From Dermacentor variabilis (Eukaryota > Arthropoda > Arachnida > Ixodida > Ixodidae): DNA of 64,000 nucleotides. The notes under the pieces were generated by a model. It worked only from the letters and a program-made list of their open reading frames with translations. It searched no databases and was not told where the DNA came from. Shown piece by piece: positions 44,986 through 54,540 of this stretch (the stretch's first letter is position 1; the number at the start of each line of letters is the position of its first letter). The position numbers and the translations under genes were made by a program. The DNA lies in NCBI RefSeq assembly GCF_050947875.1, contig NC_134571.1, positions 225,008,024 to 225,072,023 of the forward strand. Reading direction: 5' to 3'.

Positions 44986-46251
44986 TCATGACTTCAATGA
45001 AAAGATTTGCTTGGCCAAAGCACGTCGGACACTTTCACCTGACGAGCTCACTGCGTTGCTCACACAAACAGGATGCGGAAGCTCCCCAGCTGCTGCTTCA
45101 GCACTCCAGTGTGTGTCGCACTGATCACGCATGTGCTCGCATACATTGTGAAGGACGCAACAAGCTCGCACAATGCTGTTGACATTTTCGATTTGGCACT
45201 CAATTGCCTTCAAGACCCTGAACCTAGCCTTCAATCTCCCAAAGGCATTCTCAACGACACGCCTCGCTGTTGAGAGTGTGTAATTGAACGTTTGCACGGT
45301 TGGGTTGCTTGCACTCACGTGAGGGAAAGGCTTCATCAAGTGACGCTGCAAAGGAAAGGCCTGGTCACAGAGGACCGCTCCTATTGGTATCCCGTCAATA
45401 ATTTGGCCTGGTAGAGTGAACAGATCAGTTCCTACTACGTCCGGTAATATCGAGCCTCTGTACACTGCTGCATCATGATTGCGCCCTGGAGACCCTACAT
45501 TAATAAACATGAACTTGTAGTTGTGGTCTACAACAGCAAGCAAAATTATGCTATACCAGCCCTTATAGTTGTAATAGTCCTGCGCATCTTCTTTGGGTGG
45601 CGAGACCTTTATATGGCAACCGTCCAGCGCGCCAAAGCCCTGCGGAAAGCCTGTGCAGGCTTCGAACTGTCGCACGTGGTCTCTAACATTGTTCAGTGAC
45701 GGAAACCGCACAACTTGGGGCTCGAGAACATCTACGACAACGTCACAAAACTCTCGGAAGATCAGGTTCACGGATGGCCGACTCACACCGAAGAGATGAG
45801 CCACAGTTCTTTCCTCTGCCGATGTGGCGAGTCTGTACAGCGAGAGGGCAACGCGCTGGTGTAGGGGTATGCAAGCTCGCATGTTTGTATCCTCCCGTGT
45901 TAGTGAAGGACAGGAGCTCACGATGTAGGCAAATGTGGAACGGCTCACGCGAAAGTTTGCCTTGAAATCTTGATCCGACAACGTCCGCACGGTGGTGTCG
46001 TACCAAGACGGTGGTCTGGAAAGCGTCCACACACTCCTTTGCCTGGCAGACATCACCACAGCGAGTGCAGCGAGGCTGCGACATCGCCTCTCGGCCGCCT
46101 TCCGCTTCTTCTTGATTGACGCTTTCTGAATGCGCACAGCTTGCAGTTCAGCCCTTTTTGCAGACGACAAGGCCTCGTAGTGCGCAACCAGGAGAAGCAA
46201 ATCGGGTGGACAATCACGGTCGCATTCATAAGGCGGCCGGCTAGCCGCCAT
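44986..46251 (-). CDS. Harbinger transposase (DDE nuclease)
   Basis: ATG at plus 46249-46251 (MAASRPPYECD) gives 421 residues; the frame is open ten codons further upstream from a TTG. A basic helical N-terminus (KKKRKAAERRCRS) is followed by FRVSRSTFAYIV, a helix-turn-helix-like part (VAHLFGVSRPSVNLIFREF) and the DDE_Tnp_4-type catalytic core: GALDGCHIKVSPP (first Asp), VGSPGRNHDAAVYRGS (second Asp) and VENAFGRLKARFRVL (Glu). CDQAFPLQRHLMKPF is also characteristic. No stop or shift interrupts it. The enzyme cuts and joins the element ends. The gene converges on the Myb-like gene, with 96 bp between the stops. Confidence 0.92.
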   Translation of the reverse strand: MAASRPPYECDRDCPPDLLLLVAHYEALSSAKRAELQAVRIQKASIKKKRKAAERRCRSLAALAVVMSARQRSVWTLSRPPSWYDTTVRTLSDQDFKANFRVSRSTFAYIVSSCPSLTREDTNMRACIPLHQRVALSLYRLATSAEERTVAHLFGVSRPSVNLIFREFCDVVVDVLEPQVVRFPSLNNVRDHVRQFEACTGFPQGFGALDGCHIKVSPPKEDAQDYYNYKGWYSIILLAVVDHNYKFMFINVGSPGRNHDAAVYRGSILPDVVGTDLFTLPGQIIDGIPIGAVLCDQAFPLQRHLMKPFPHVSASNPTVQTFNYTLSTARRVVENAFGRLKARFRVLKAIECQIENVNSIVRACCVLHNVCEHMRDQCDTHWSAEAAAGELPHPVCVSNAVSSSGESVRRALAKQIFSLKS

Positions 46252-46659
46252 TCCGCGGCTGTTCTCGGGTGCGCGTCGCAAAGTCGTACCACGTTCAACA
46301 CTGCACCTGCTGAATCGCGCAGACGGTCACTCGCGGTACGCAAAAAAAAAGGAAATGCACAGTGGTGCAGCGGTTAGTACAAGCGATGGAACGTGAAATC
46401 GGACGCTTGACCACGTTGAAACCACAACAAACAACATTTTGCAACGCCATGGATCGGATTGGATCGGCTAACTGAGCTTCTTCGCTAGTTTTGCAAACAA
46501 CTTTTGCAAATAGTTAAACAAACACATTGTACAGCATCTAGCGCAGAAAATAATTGGAGAAACAAATTTCTTTTAGAGTTGGCGAGTTAAAAGTTCAAGA
46601 GTCATGTGATCAATCGTCGAAACGGAAGTGAACCGACTGAGCATGGAAAGTGCCGTGTG

Positions 46660-46733
46660 AGCGCTGCCACCACCGTTCCGTTCCCACTGCCGTTACGGCG
46701 TTCAACTGCCGTTTGCGTTAACGGCCGTTGCAA
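46660..46733. promoter_or_regulatory. Right subterminal AACGG/CCGTT cluster
   Basis: CCGTT or CGTTAACGG occurs at about 46674, 46689, 46707, 46716 and 46724, in the last 95 bp before the terminus, which would mirror the left cluster. This also lies upstream of the transposase gene. Confidence 0.6.
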
Positions 46734-46753
46734 GTGCCCGTGTAACAGGGGTA
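46719..46753 (-). repeat. Harbinger right terminal inverted repeat
   Basis: Plus-strand GTTAACGGCCGTTGCAAG followed by TGCCCGTGTAACAGGGGTA is the complement of the left end. TAA follows at 46754-46756. Confidence 0.9.
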
Positions 46754-46756
46754 TAA

Positions 46757-49700
46757 CAGTGTGTAACTTGCTGCAATGCTATTCCGTGGTAACTCTCAGC
46801 GCGTAATTTGGTGCATTCCTGTCGTCAGGTCACTCACAGTGCCTAACATGCTGCATTCCTGACACGCAGTCACTCATAGCGCCCAAATTAGTGCGTTCCA
46901 GTCGCCTCGTTACTAAGATCACGTACCTTACTTCAATCCTGTCGCCATGTCACTAACAGTAGGTAACTAGCTGCATTCCTGTCGCCAGGTCAATCACGGC
47001 ACCTAATTTGCTGCATTCCAGTCGCCTGGTCGTCCACAGTAACTTGCTTCATTCTGTCGCCTATTTTCTCAGAGTGCGTAATTTGCTTCAGTCCTGTTGC
47101 CTGGTTGCTCGCCGCTCGTAACTTGCTGCAATCCAGTCGCGTGATCGCTGAGAGTACGTTACAGCTGCAATGCAGTCCCCCGGATCGCTGAAAGCACGTA
47201 TCATGCTACATTCCAGTCACCTGGTTACTCACAACACGTAACTTGCTGCAGTCATGTGGCGTGGTCACCCACAGTGCGTAACTTGTTGCATTACGGTTGC
47301 CTGGGCACTCACAGCACGTAACATGCTTCAGTCCTGTCGCCTGCTAGCTTACAGCGTGTAACTTGCTGTAATCCAGTCACTTGATCACTCACAGCGCTTA
47401 ACTTGCTGCAGTCATGTTGCCCGGTCACACACAGTGTGTAACTTGCTGTAATCCTGTCTCCTGGTCACTCTCAGCACATAACTTGCTGCATTCCAGTCGC
47501 CTGGAAACTCACAGGATGAAGCTTGTTGCATTCATATCGCCTGGTCACTCACAGCAAATTACTTGCTGCAAACCTGTTGCCTGATCACTCACAGCAAATT
47601 ACTTGCTGCAATCCTGTTGCGTGATCATTCACAGTGCGTAACGTGCTGCAATCATATTCCGTGGTAACTCCCAGCGCGTAATTTGCTGCATTCTTGTTGC
47701 CAGGTCACTCAAAGCACGGAACATGCTTTAGTTCGGTCGCCCGGTCACTCACAGCGCGTAACTTGGTGCACTTGTCTCCTGGCAACTCATAGCACATAAC
47801 TTGCTACATGCCGGTCGCATGGACACTCACAGCATTAAACTTATTGCACTCCTATCGTCTGGTCACTCCCAGCAAGTTACATGGGGCAATCCTGTTGCTG
47901 GTCACTCACAGTGCATAACGTACTCCAATCCTGTCCCGTTGTCACTCACAGTGTGTAAATTGCTGCAATCCTATTCCCTGGTAGCTCTCAGCGCGTAATT
48001 TGGAGTATTCCTGTCGCCAGGTCAGTCACGGCGCCTAACATGCTGAATTCCTGTCACACAGTCACTCATAGGGCGTAAATTGCTGCGTTCCAGTCGCCTG
48101 GTCACTAAGAGCAGGTACCTTACTTCAATCCTGTCGCCAGGTCACTAACAGGAGGTAACTCTCCTCATTCCTGTCGCCAGGTCACTCACAGCGCTTAACT
48201 TGCTGCATTTCTGTCGCCTATTCTCTCAGAGTGCGTAACTTGATTTAGACCTGTCGCTTGGTTGGTCACTGCTTGTAAGTTGCTGCAATCCAGTCGCGTG
48301 ATCGCTGGCAGTACGTAACAGTTGCAATCCAGTCGCCTGATCGCTGAGAGCACGTATCTTGCTACATTCCTGTCGCCTGGTCACTCACAACACGTAACTT
48401 GCTACAGTCATGTGACCTGGTCACCCACAGTGCGTAACTTGTTGCATTCCGGTCGCCTGGGCGCTCACAGCTAGTAACATGCTGCAGTCCTGTCGCCTGG
48501 TAGCTTACAGCGTGTAACTTGCTGCAATTCAGTAGCCTGATCGCTGACTGTACGTCTCTTGCTGTAATCTAGTCACCTGATAGCTGACAGCACGTAACTT
48601 GCTGCATTCCTGTTACCTTGTCATTCACAGTGTTTAACTTGCTGCAGTCATGTTGCCCGGCCACACACAGCGTGTAACTTGCTATAATGCTGTCTCCTGG
48701 TCACTCGCAGCACATAAGTTGCTGCCTTCCGGTCGGCTAGAAACTCAAAGCATGAAACTTGTTGCATTCCAATCGCCTAGTCACTCACAGCAAATTACTT
48801 GCTGGAATCCTGTTGCCTGATCACTCACAGTGCGTAACTTGCTGCAATCATATTCCCTGGTAGCTCTGAGCGCGTAATTTGCTGCAATCCTATTGCCTGG
48901 TGGCTCTCAGCGCGTAATTTGCGCCACTCCTGATGCCAGGTCACTCACAGGGCGTAACCTGCCGCGTTCCTGTCACGTAGTCACTCAGCACATAACATGC
49001 TGCGTTCCAGTCGCCTGGTCACTCAGAGCATGTAACTTGCTTCAATCCTGTCGCCAGGCCACTCACAGCGCGTAAATAGCTGAATTTCTGTCGCCTGGTT
49101 ATTCACAGTTCGTAACTTGCTGCCTTCCTGTGGCCTGGGCACTCACAGCACGTAACCTGCTTCAGTCTTGTCGCCTGGTTGTTCACAGCTTTTCTTTGCT
49201 GCATTCCTGTATCCTCGGCACTCACAGCACGCAACCTGCTGCCGTCCTGTCGCCTGGTTGCTCACAGCGCGTACCGTGCTGCATTCCTCTCGCCTGGTCA
49301 TTTACAGTGAATAATTTAGGGAATTCCTCTCGCCTAGTCACTCACAGTGCGTAACTTGCTGCCCTCGAGTCGCCTGATCGCTGGCAGTGCGTAACATGCT
49401 GAATTCCTGTCACCTAGTCTCTCATAGCGCGTAACATGCTGCGTTACACTCGCCTGGTCACTCAGAGCATGTAACTAGCTTTATTCCTGTCGTCTTGTAA
49501 CTCACAGTGCATAACTTGCTGAAATCAAGTAACCTGGTTACTCACAGCGCCTATCTTGATGCAATCGTGTTGCCTGGTCACCCGCAACGTGTTACTTGCT
49601 GCAATCCAATCGTGTGATCCCTGATAGCACGAAATTGCTGCATTCCTATCGCGTGGTCGCTCACAGTCGTTAACTTGTTGCATTCTTGTCACCTGAATAC

Positions 49701-51075
49701 TAACAGCACCTAATTGCTGCAACCCTGTCGCCTGGTTGCTCACAACACGTAACTTGCTGCAGTAATGTTACCTCGTCACTCACAGTGCGTAACTTGCTGC
49801 AGTCATGTCGCCTGGTCACTCACAGTGCGTAACTTGTTGCATTCCCGTCGCCTGGGCACTAACAGCACGTAACCTGCTGCAGTCCTGTCGCCTGGTTGCT
49901 CACAGTGCGTACGCTGCTGCATTCCTGTCGCCTGGTCACTGACAGTGCGTGATTTGGTGCATTCTTGTCGCCTGGTGACTCAGAGTGCGTAACTTGGTGC
50001 CTTTAGCCGCCTGATCGCTGACAGCACGTAACTTGCAGCAGCGCTATCGCCTGGTTGCTCACAGCACGTAACTTGCGGCATTCCTGTCGCCTGTTCACAC
50101 ACAGCCCGTAACTTACTGAATTCTTGTCGACTGATATATACACCACCTAACTTGCCGCAGTCCTGTCGCCTGGTCACTTAGAGCACCTAACTTGCTGCAC
50201 TCCTGTACCTGGGCCCTCGCAGCAGGAAAGTTGCTGAATTCCTGTCCCTTGGGCACTCGCGTCTCGTAGCTTGCTGCTTCCGTTCGATTAATGACTCACA
50301 GCACTCAACTTGCTGCATTCTTTTCACCTGGGCCATCACTACGTGAAACATGCGGTATTCGTATCGCCTGGCCACTCACAGCGTGTAACTTTCGGCATTC
50401 CTGTCGCCTGGTCACTCACAGTGAGCACTTTGCTGCATTCCTGTTGCCTGGCCACCCAGAGCGCATAAATTGCTGCATTCCTGTCGCCTGGTCCCTCACT
50501 CACAGCGCGTTACTTGTTGCAATCCTTTTGCCTAGTCTCTCATAGTGCGTAAATGGCTGCAATCCTGTCCCCTTGTCACTCACAGTGCGGAACTTGCTGC
50601 AATGCCGTCCCCTGATTACTGACAGTGCGTAATTTGCTGAATTCCTGTTGCCTGGCCACACACCGCGCGTAACTTGCTGCAATCCTGGCGCCCGGTCACT
50701 CAAAACACGTAACTTGATTCAATTCGGTTAACTGGTCACTCACAGCGCGTAACTTTCTTCAATCCTGTCTCCTGGCCACTCACAGCATATAACTTGCTGC
50801 ATTCCGGTCGCCTGGACACTCACAGCATGAAACTTATTGCACTCCTATTGCCTAGTCACTCACAGCAAGTTACTTTCTGCAGTCCTGTTGCTAGTCACTC
50901 ACAGTGTGTAGCTTGCTGCTATACTATTACCTGGTAACTCTCAGCGCGTAATTTGGTGCATTCCTGTCGCCAGGTCACTCACAGTGCGTAACAGGCTGCA
51001 TTCATGTCACGTAGTCACTCATAGGGCGTAAATTGCTGCGTTCAAGTTGCCTGGTCACTAAGAGCAGGTAAGTAG
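46757..51075. repeat. 40-bp satellite, block 7
   Basis: About 108 units. The run 47544-47855 recurs at 55230-55541 with about one change in 310 bp at an offset of 7686 bp. Other variants match blocks 5, 6 and 8. L4 interrupts it at GTAGCTGCAT. Confidence 0.95.
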
Positions 51076-51088
51076 CTGCATCAGGATT

Positions 51089-52203
51089 ATGGCCAACATC
51101 GCCGAAATATTCGCATGCAACAGCGACCAAATCGTCCACGCACACGATCGTGGACCGGTGACGTCTACCCAAGTGGAATCCGGCATATGTCCAGCCACAG
51201 TCAGCGAACCATGGTTCACAGCCACTACCACCGGCCTACAAAAGGCGGAAGACTGCAGTGTCCCTCTGGGGCGTGGAAGCGGCAGTGCTATGGCAATGCC
51301 GCTCACGCATTTTCTGCTTCTCGTGCAGGTTAGTGAATGTATACCATGTAGAACATTTGCAGTTCTTATCCTGCCGGTTCCACGCCGTATCCTGTATAAC
51401 TGCGTACGCATGCATTCCGCTAGAAACCGCTCAAGGCATCGCATTTTATTGTTGCGTCGTTATGCCTTTTATTTCTTATTGTTAATACTCTGTGGTGATA
51501 TTGAAATGAATCCCGGCCCTAGCACTGATGTGACACTACAGAAAATTTCGGACGGGCAAAATGTGATTGTTCGAAAGCTTAATACTATTGAGGCGAATCA
51601 AGTGGAACAGAAGGCACCTATAAATGATTTGACTTCACGTGTGTCGTCAATTGAAGTAAAAATGTCAGTATTGCCAAACTTAGAATCCGCCGTTACTGAG
51701 TGTACCGCACAATATCTTGCACAGCGCGGGGTGATACAGCTGCTCCAAAATAAGGTTGATGATTTTGAAAATCGTAGCAGGCAGCACAACATGGTGTTCT
51801 GCGGCATACCTGATACAAATATTCGCGAATCTTGGTCATCATCTGAATTGCTTTTGAAGGAAGTATGCGCAACAAAATTGCAATTTACCCCTGAGTCGAT
51901 CGAAAAAGCCCATCGACTTGGAAAATTTCGAGAAGGGAAAACGCGACCCTTGATCGGAAGGTTTGGGTCTCTGAAAGAAAAACATTTGATTTTAGGAAAG
52001 GCCAATAATTTGAAAGATACAGCTATCAGTATGTCGGAAGACTTTCGAGCCAGTGCGCAAGAGAAGGCGAAACCTGTGGCGGTTTGCGCAGGAACACAAA
52101 AGTAAGGACGCACGTGTACAATTAAGGCGTCACATGCTTTAGATAGACGGTATCAAGTACACCTATGATGACCTTTCAGACAAGGTTGTCCCGGGCAAAT
52201 GAC
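51089..52203 (+). pseudogene. L4 leader-2A and ORF1
   Basis: A true ATG (51089) opens a frame that runs through the leader, CAGGTTAGT (51326-51334, Gln-Val-Ser), a basic and Leu-rich stretch and GDIEMNPGP (51494-51520) into ORF1, without a stop to 52105. ORF1 has a coiled coil, DFENRSRQHNMVFCGI, EKAHRLGKF and RPLIGRFG. Near 52066-52075 a shift moves the C-terminus (LWRFAQEHKSKD, IDGIKYTYDDL) to another frame, ending at TGA 52201-52203. Here leader, 2A and ORF1 are joined in one frame, which shows the intended layout best. Confidence 0.85.
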
Positions 52204-52234
52204 CCAATAAGTCCTTATCGACTTCACTTTCCTT

Positions 52235-54051
52235 TTGGTAGTCAACTGTAGGAACATTAAAAACAAAATTGATGCTTTCAGCAACTTAGTGCACATGGTC
52301 AACCCTAGTGTAGTTATTGGCACCGAATTATGGCTCGATGAAGACGTAGTGAGCTCAGAAGTATTTCCTGATAACTTTAGAGTTTATAGAAAGGACAGAA
52401 ATTATCACGGAAGTGGTGTATTTATCTTGGTAGACCAGCGCATTCCTTCTACACGCGTAAATATTATAGAGGATAGGAGTGAAGCTGTTTGGCGTCAGCT
52501 GAAACTCTCGAATGGCAAATCACTGTCAGTCTGCTCCTTTTACCGGCCACCCATTCGTTCAGCCAGAGAATTGTGTCGTTTCTCTGCCACACCTACAAAA
52601 ATCGCATCCGATTACGTCGTTGTGCGTGGGGACTTTTTTTTACCTAATCTCAACTGGAATGAATAGCCGATAGCCTCTGGAAGCTCCCCTAGCTTCAAAT
52701 TTGAAAGTGCCGATTTTATGAACCTCCTTTCATTAAGACAAACAGTGCTGAAACCTACGCGAGGAAGTCACATCCTAGTTCTATTTTTTTCACAAATATG
52801 CCAGAAATGGTCCAGGTTCACACATGTCTTAGCGGCAGCCCTGGATGACAAATCATCGGTCGACTGTATATTTCTTGACTTTCAAAAAGCGTCGACACCA
52901 TTTCACATTACCTGTTACTGCAAAAACTAACCAGTTTTAATATTAATCCCCAAGTTATTGCATGGATCGCCAAATATTTACGCGAGAGGCGACGATATGT
53001 AGTCGTAAACCGCGAACAATCTAATGTTAACAATAACTAATGTTACGTCAGGGATACCTCAGGGAACAGGTCTGCGGTTCTTCTCTTCCTACTTTATATC
53101 AATGACATTAATGAAAATGTACAGTCCCATATTAGGTTATTTGCAGATGACTGTATATTATACCGTAAAGTTACATCTGAAAGTGACTGCTTCGTAATTC
53201 GAAACGAATTATATGCCATACACGAATGGTGTGAGCGATGGAAAATGAAACTGAATCTCGAGAAAACGGTGTGTATGAGGTTCTCCAGAAAAAAAAATGG
53301 CCAGGCTTAGCTTGGTTAAGCCAAGAATGCGCTGCATATTGCGCGGCCAGTTGGGGCCCAGCTTTTCCTCCGTGACGTCACGCGCCGGCGCAGCGCCCCT
53401 AGCGCAGTATGCAACGCATTCTTGGCTTAACCAAGCTAAGCCTGGCCATCCTGGAAAACTTGAATACACGATAAACTGCTCTCCAGTAAAAATGGTATGT
53501 GAATATAAATACCTAGGCTTTACTTTTGCCCCTCTTTATCATGGAATCGGCAGGTGGATTATACCGTAGGCAAAGCTTGTCGGAGCTTGGGATTTTTACG
53601 ACGAAATACACGTGCGTTGCCACAGCAAACCCGGGAATTACTACATAAATCATATGTAAGATCTGCACTCGAATACGCATGCTCTATGTGGGACCCTTCA
53701 TCAATAACTAACAAAGAAAGAGTAGAAAAAGCTCAGTCCATGGCGGCAAGATATGTACTGGAAATAGCAATGTATGACAGGAAGTTTAGTGCAACTAAAT
53801 CAAAGGCAATACTTAACTGGCAATCTCTCCAGCACCGAAGAGCGTCGTTTCGACTGAAGCTTTTACACAGCATATATCACCCTCATACTGGAATTCCGCG
53901 TGACGTGTACATAAACCAGCCTCACTACACATCAGCACGCAAAGTTCATGAACAGAAGATAAGAGAATACAAGTGTAGTACATCGGCCTTTAGCAGCTTT
54001 TTTTCCCAAGAACCCTCAGTCAGTGGAACCGACTGCATCCCTAAGTTGTAG
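52235..54051 (+). pseudogene. L4 ORF2 remnant
   Basis: The endonuclease start has VNCRNIKNK, TELWLDED, GSGVFILVD and YRPPIRS, but the GDFN box reads RGDFFLP, so a conserved Asn is lost. A deletion near 52830 joins the EN middle to the RT box FLDFQKAS. The rest, in several frames, has LFADDCILYRK, MKLNLEKT, CEYKYLGFTF, RSALEYACSMWDP and a C-terminus to 54051. The RT motif with GVPQGS is barely recognisable (GIPQG near 53055). A MITE (53298-53448) interrupts it. No activity is possible. Confidence 0.85.
53298..53448. mobile_element. Palindromic MITE, 151 bp
   Basis: The ends are inverted copies of about 48 bp with two mismatches, starting TGGCCAGGCTTAGCTTGG. Between them is a GC-rich core with a TGACGTCA palindrome (53373-53380). 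It interrupts the L4 ORF2 just after an A-run. It encodes nothing and would need an enzyme from another element. No clear target duplication could be read. Confidence 0.88.
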
Positions 54052-54540
54052 GAATTTCTTGTCCTAAGATGTTCTTTTCTGCATTAAAAGCAATAGAATC
54101 TTTTGATCCCTAAGGCTTTGTAAATATCGCCTGTACGTCTAGCAATCATCATGACCTGTAAGGAATCCCAGTCGCAAATGACATATTCTTTTAGTGCCTC
54201 TCTTTCACCTTGTCGCACTATATCTTAATCACCGCATTGTTTTTTTTGCAACTTATTATTCGCTTCGTTTTTTTTTTGCTTTTTATTATGAGTCTTTGTA
54301 ATCATTGTGCTTTATGTACTTTTTTTTAGAAATGCGACATGTGACATTTGCGACGTGCATGTGTCCGACGTGGCTGCGTGCAACTTGGCTGTGTGCTTTT
54401 TTGTTGGCCCATAATAATGTGCTGTTGACTTGCACAAATTTATGCAAACCTGCAATTCTTATGCTTGTTTTTTCATCTGTACTCCCCCCTCGCTGCAATG
54501 CTTGAATGGGCGCTGTGGGTAATAAAAAATAAATAAATCA
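54052..54540 (+). promoter_or_regulatory. L4 3' UTR and tail
   Basis: T-rich sequence with several T-runs (54239-54276, 54320-54328), then CCCCCC, a short stem and AATAAAAAATAAATAAAT. Composition and order match the 3' ends of L1, L2 and LINE F. Confidence 0.7.

Larger units (their letters stand above)
42282..46753. mobile_element. Complete PIF/Harbinger DNA transposon, 4472 bp
   Basis: The ends are inverted copies: TACCCCTGTTACACGGGCAC on the left and its exact complement on the right, continuing into AACGGCCGTTAA on both sides. TAA flanks both ends (42279-42281 and 46754-46756), the 3-bp target duplication expected of this superfamily, and removing the element restores satellite sequence. 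It carries two convergent genes, a Myb/SANT-like protein (+) and a DDE nuclease (-). Both are uninterrupted, so the element may be autonomous. Its base composition and its near-identical ends suggest a recent insertion into the satellite. Confidence 0.95.
51076..54540 (+). mobile_element. L4: CR1-like LINE with 2A, internally deleted
   Basis: It consists of a leader with one partial 5' monomer, ORF1 with 2A, a badly deleted ORF2 that contains a MITE, and a 3' UTR with CCCCCCTCGCTGCAATGC and an AAATAAATAAAT tail. Satellite flanks join as CTGCAT and ATTCCTG, so a duplication of two or three bases at most is visible. It is related to L1-L3 but not a close copy. Confidence 0.88.

Noticed and set aside
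45593..46084. Overlapping open frames opposite the Harbinger transposase
   Set aside because: They are shadows of a GC-rich coding sequence with no domain and no start context.
44986..46281. A domesticated host gene derived from Harbinger (HARBI1-like)
   Set aside because: The gene lies between exact inverted ends with TAA duplications together with the Myb-like partner, so it is still part of the transposon.
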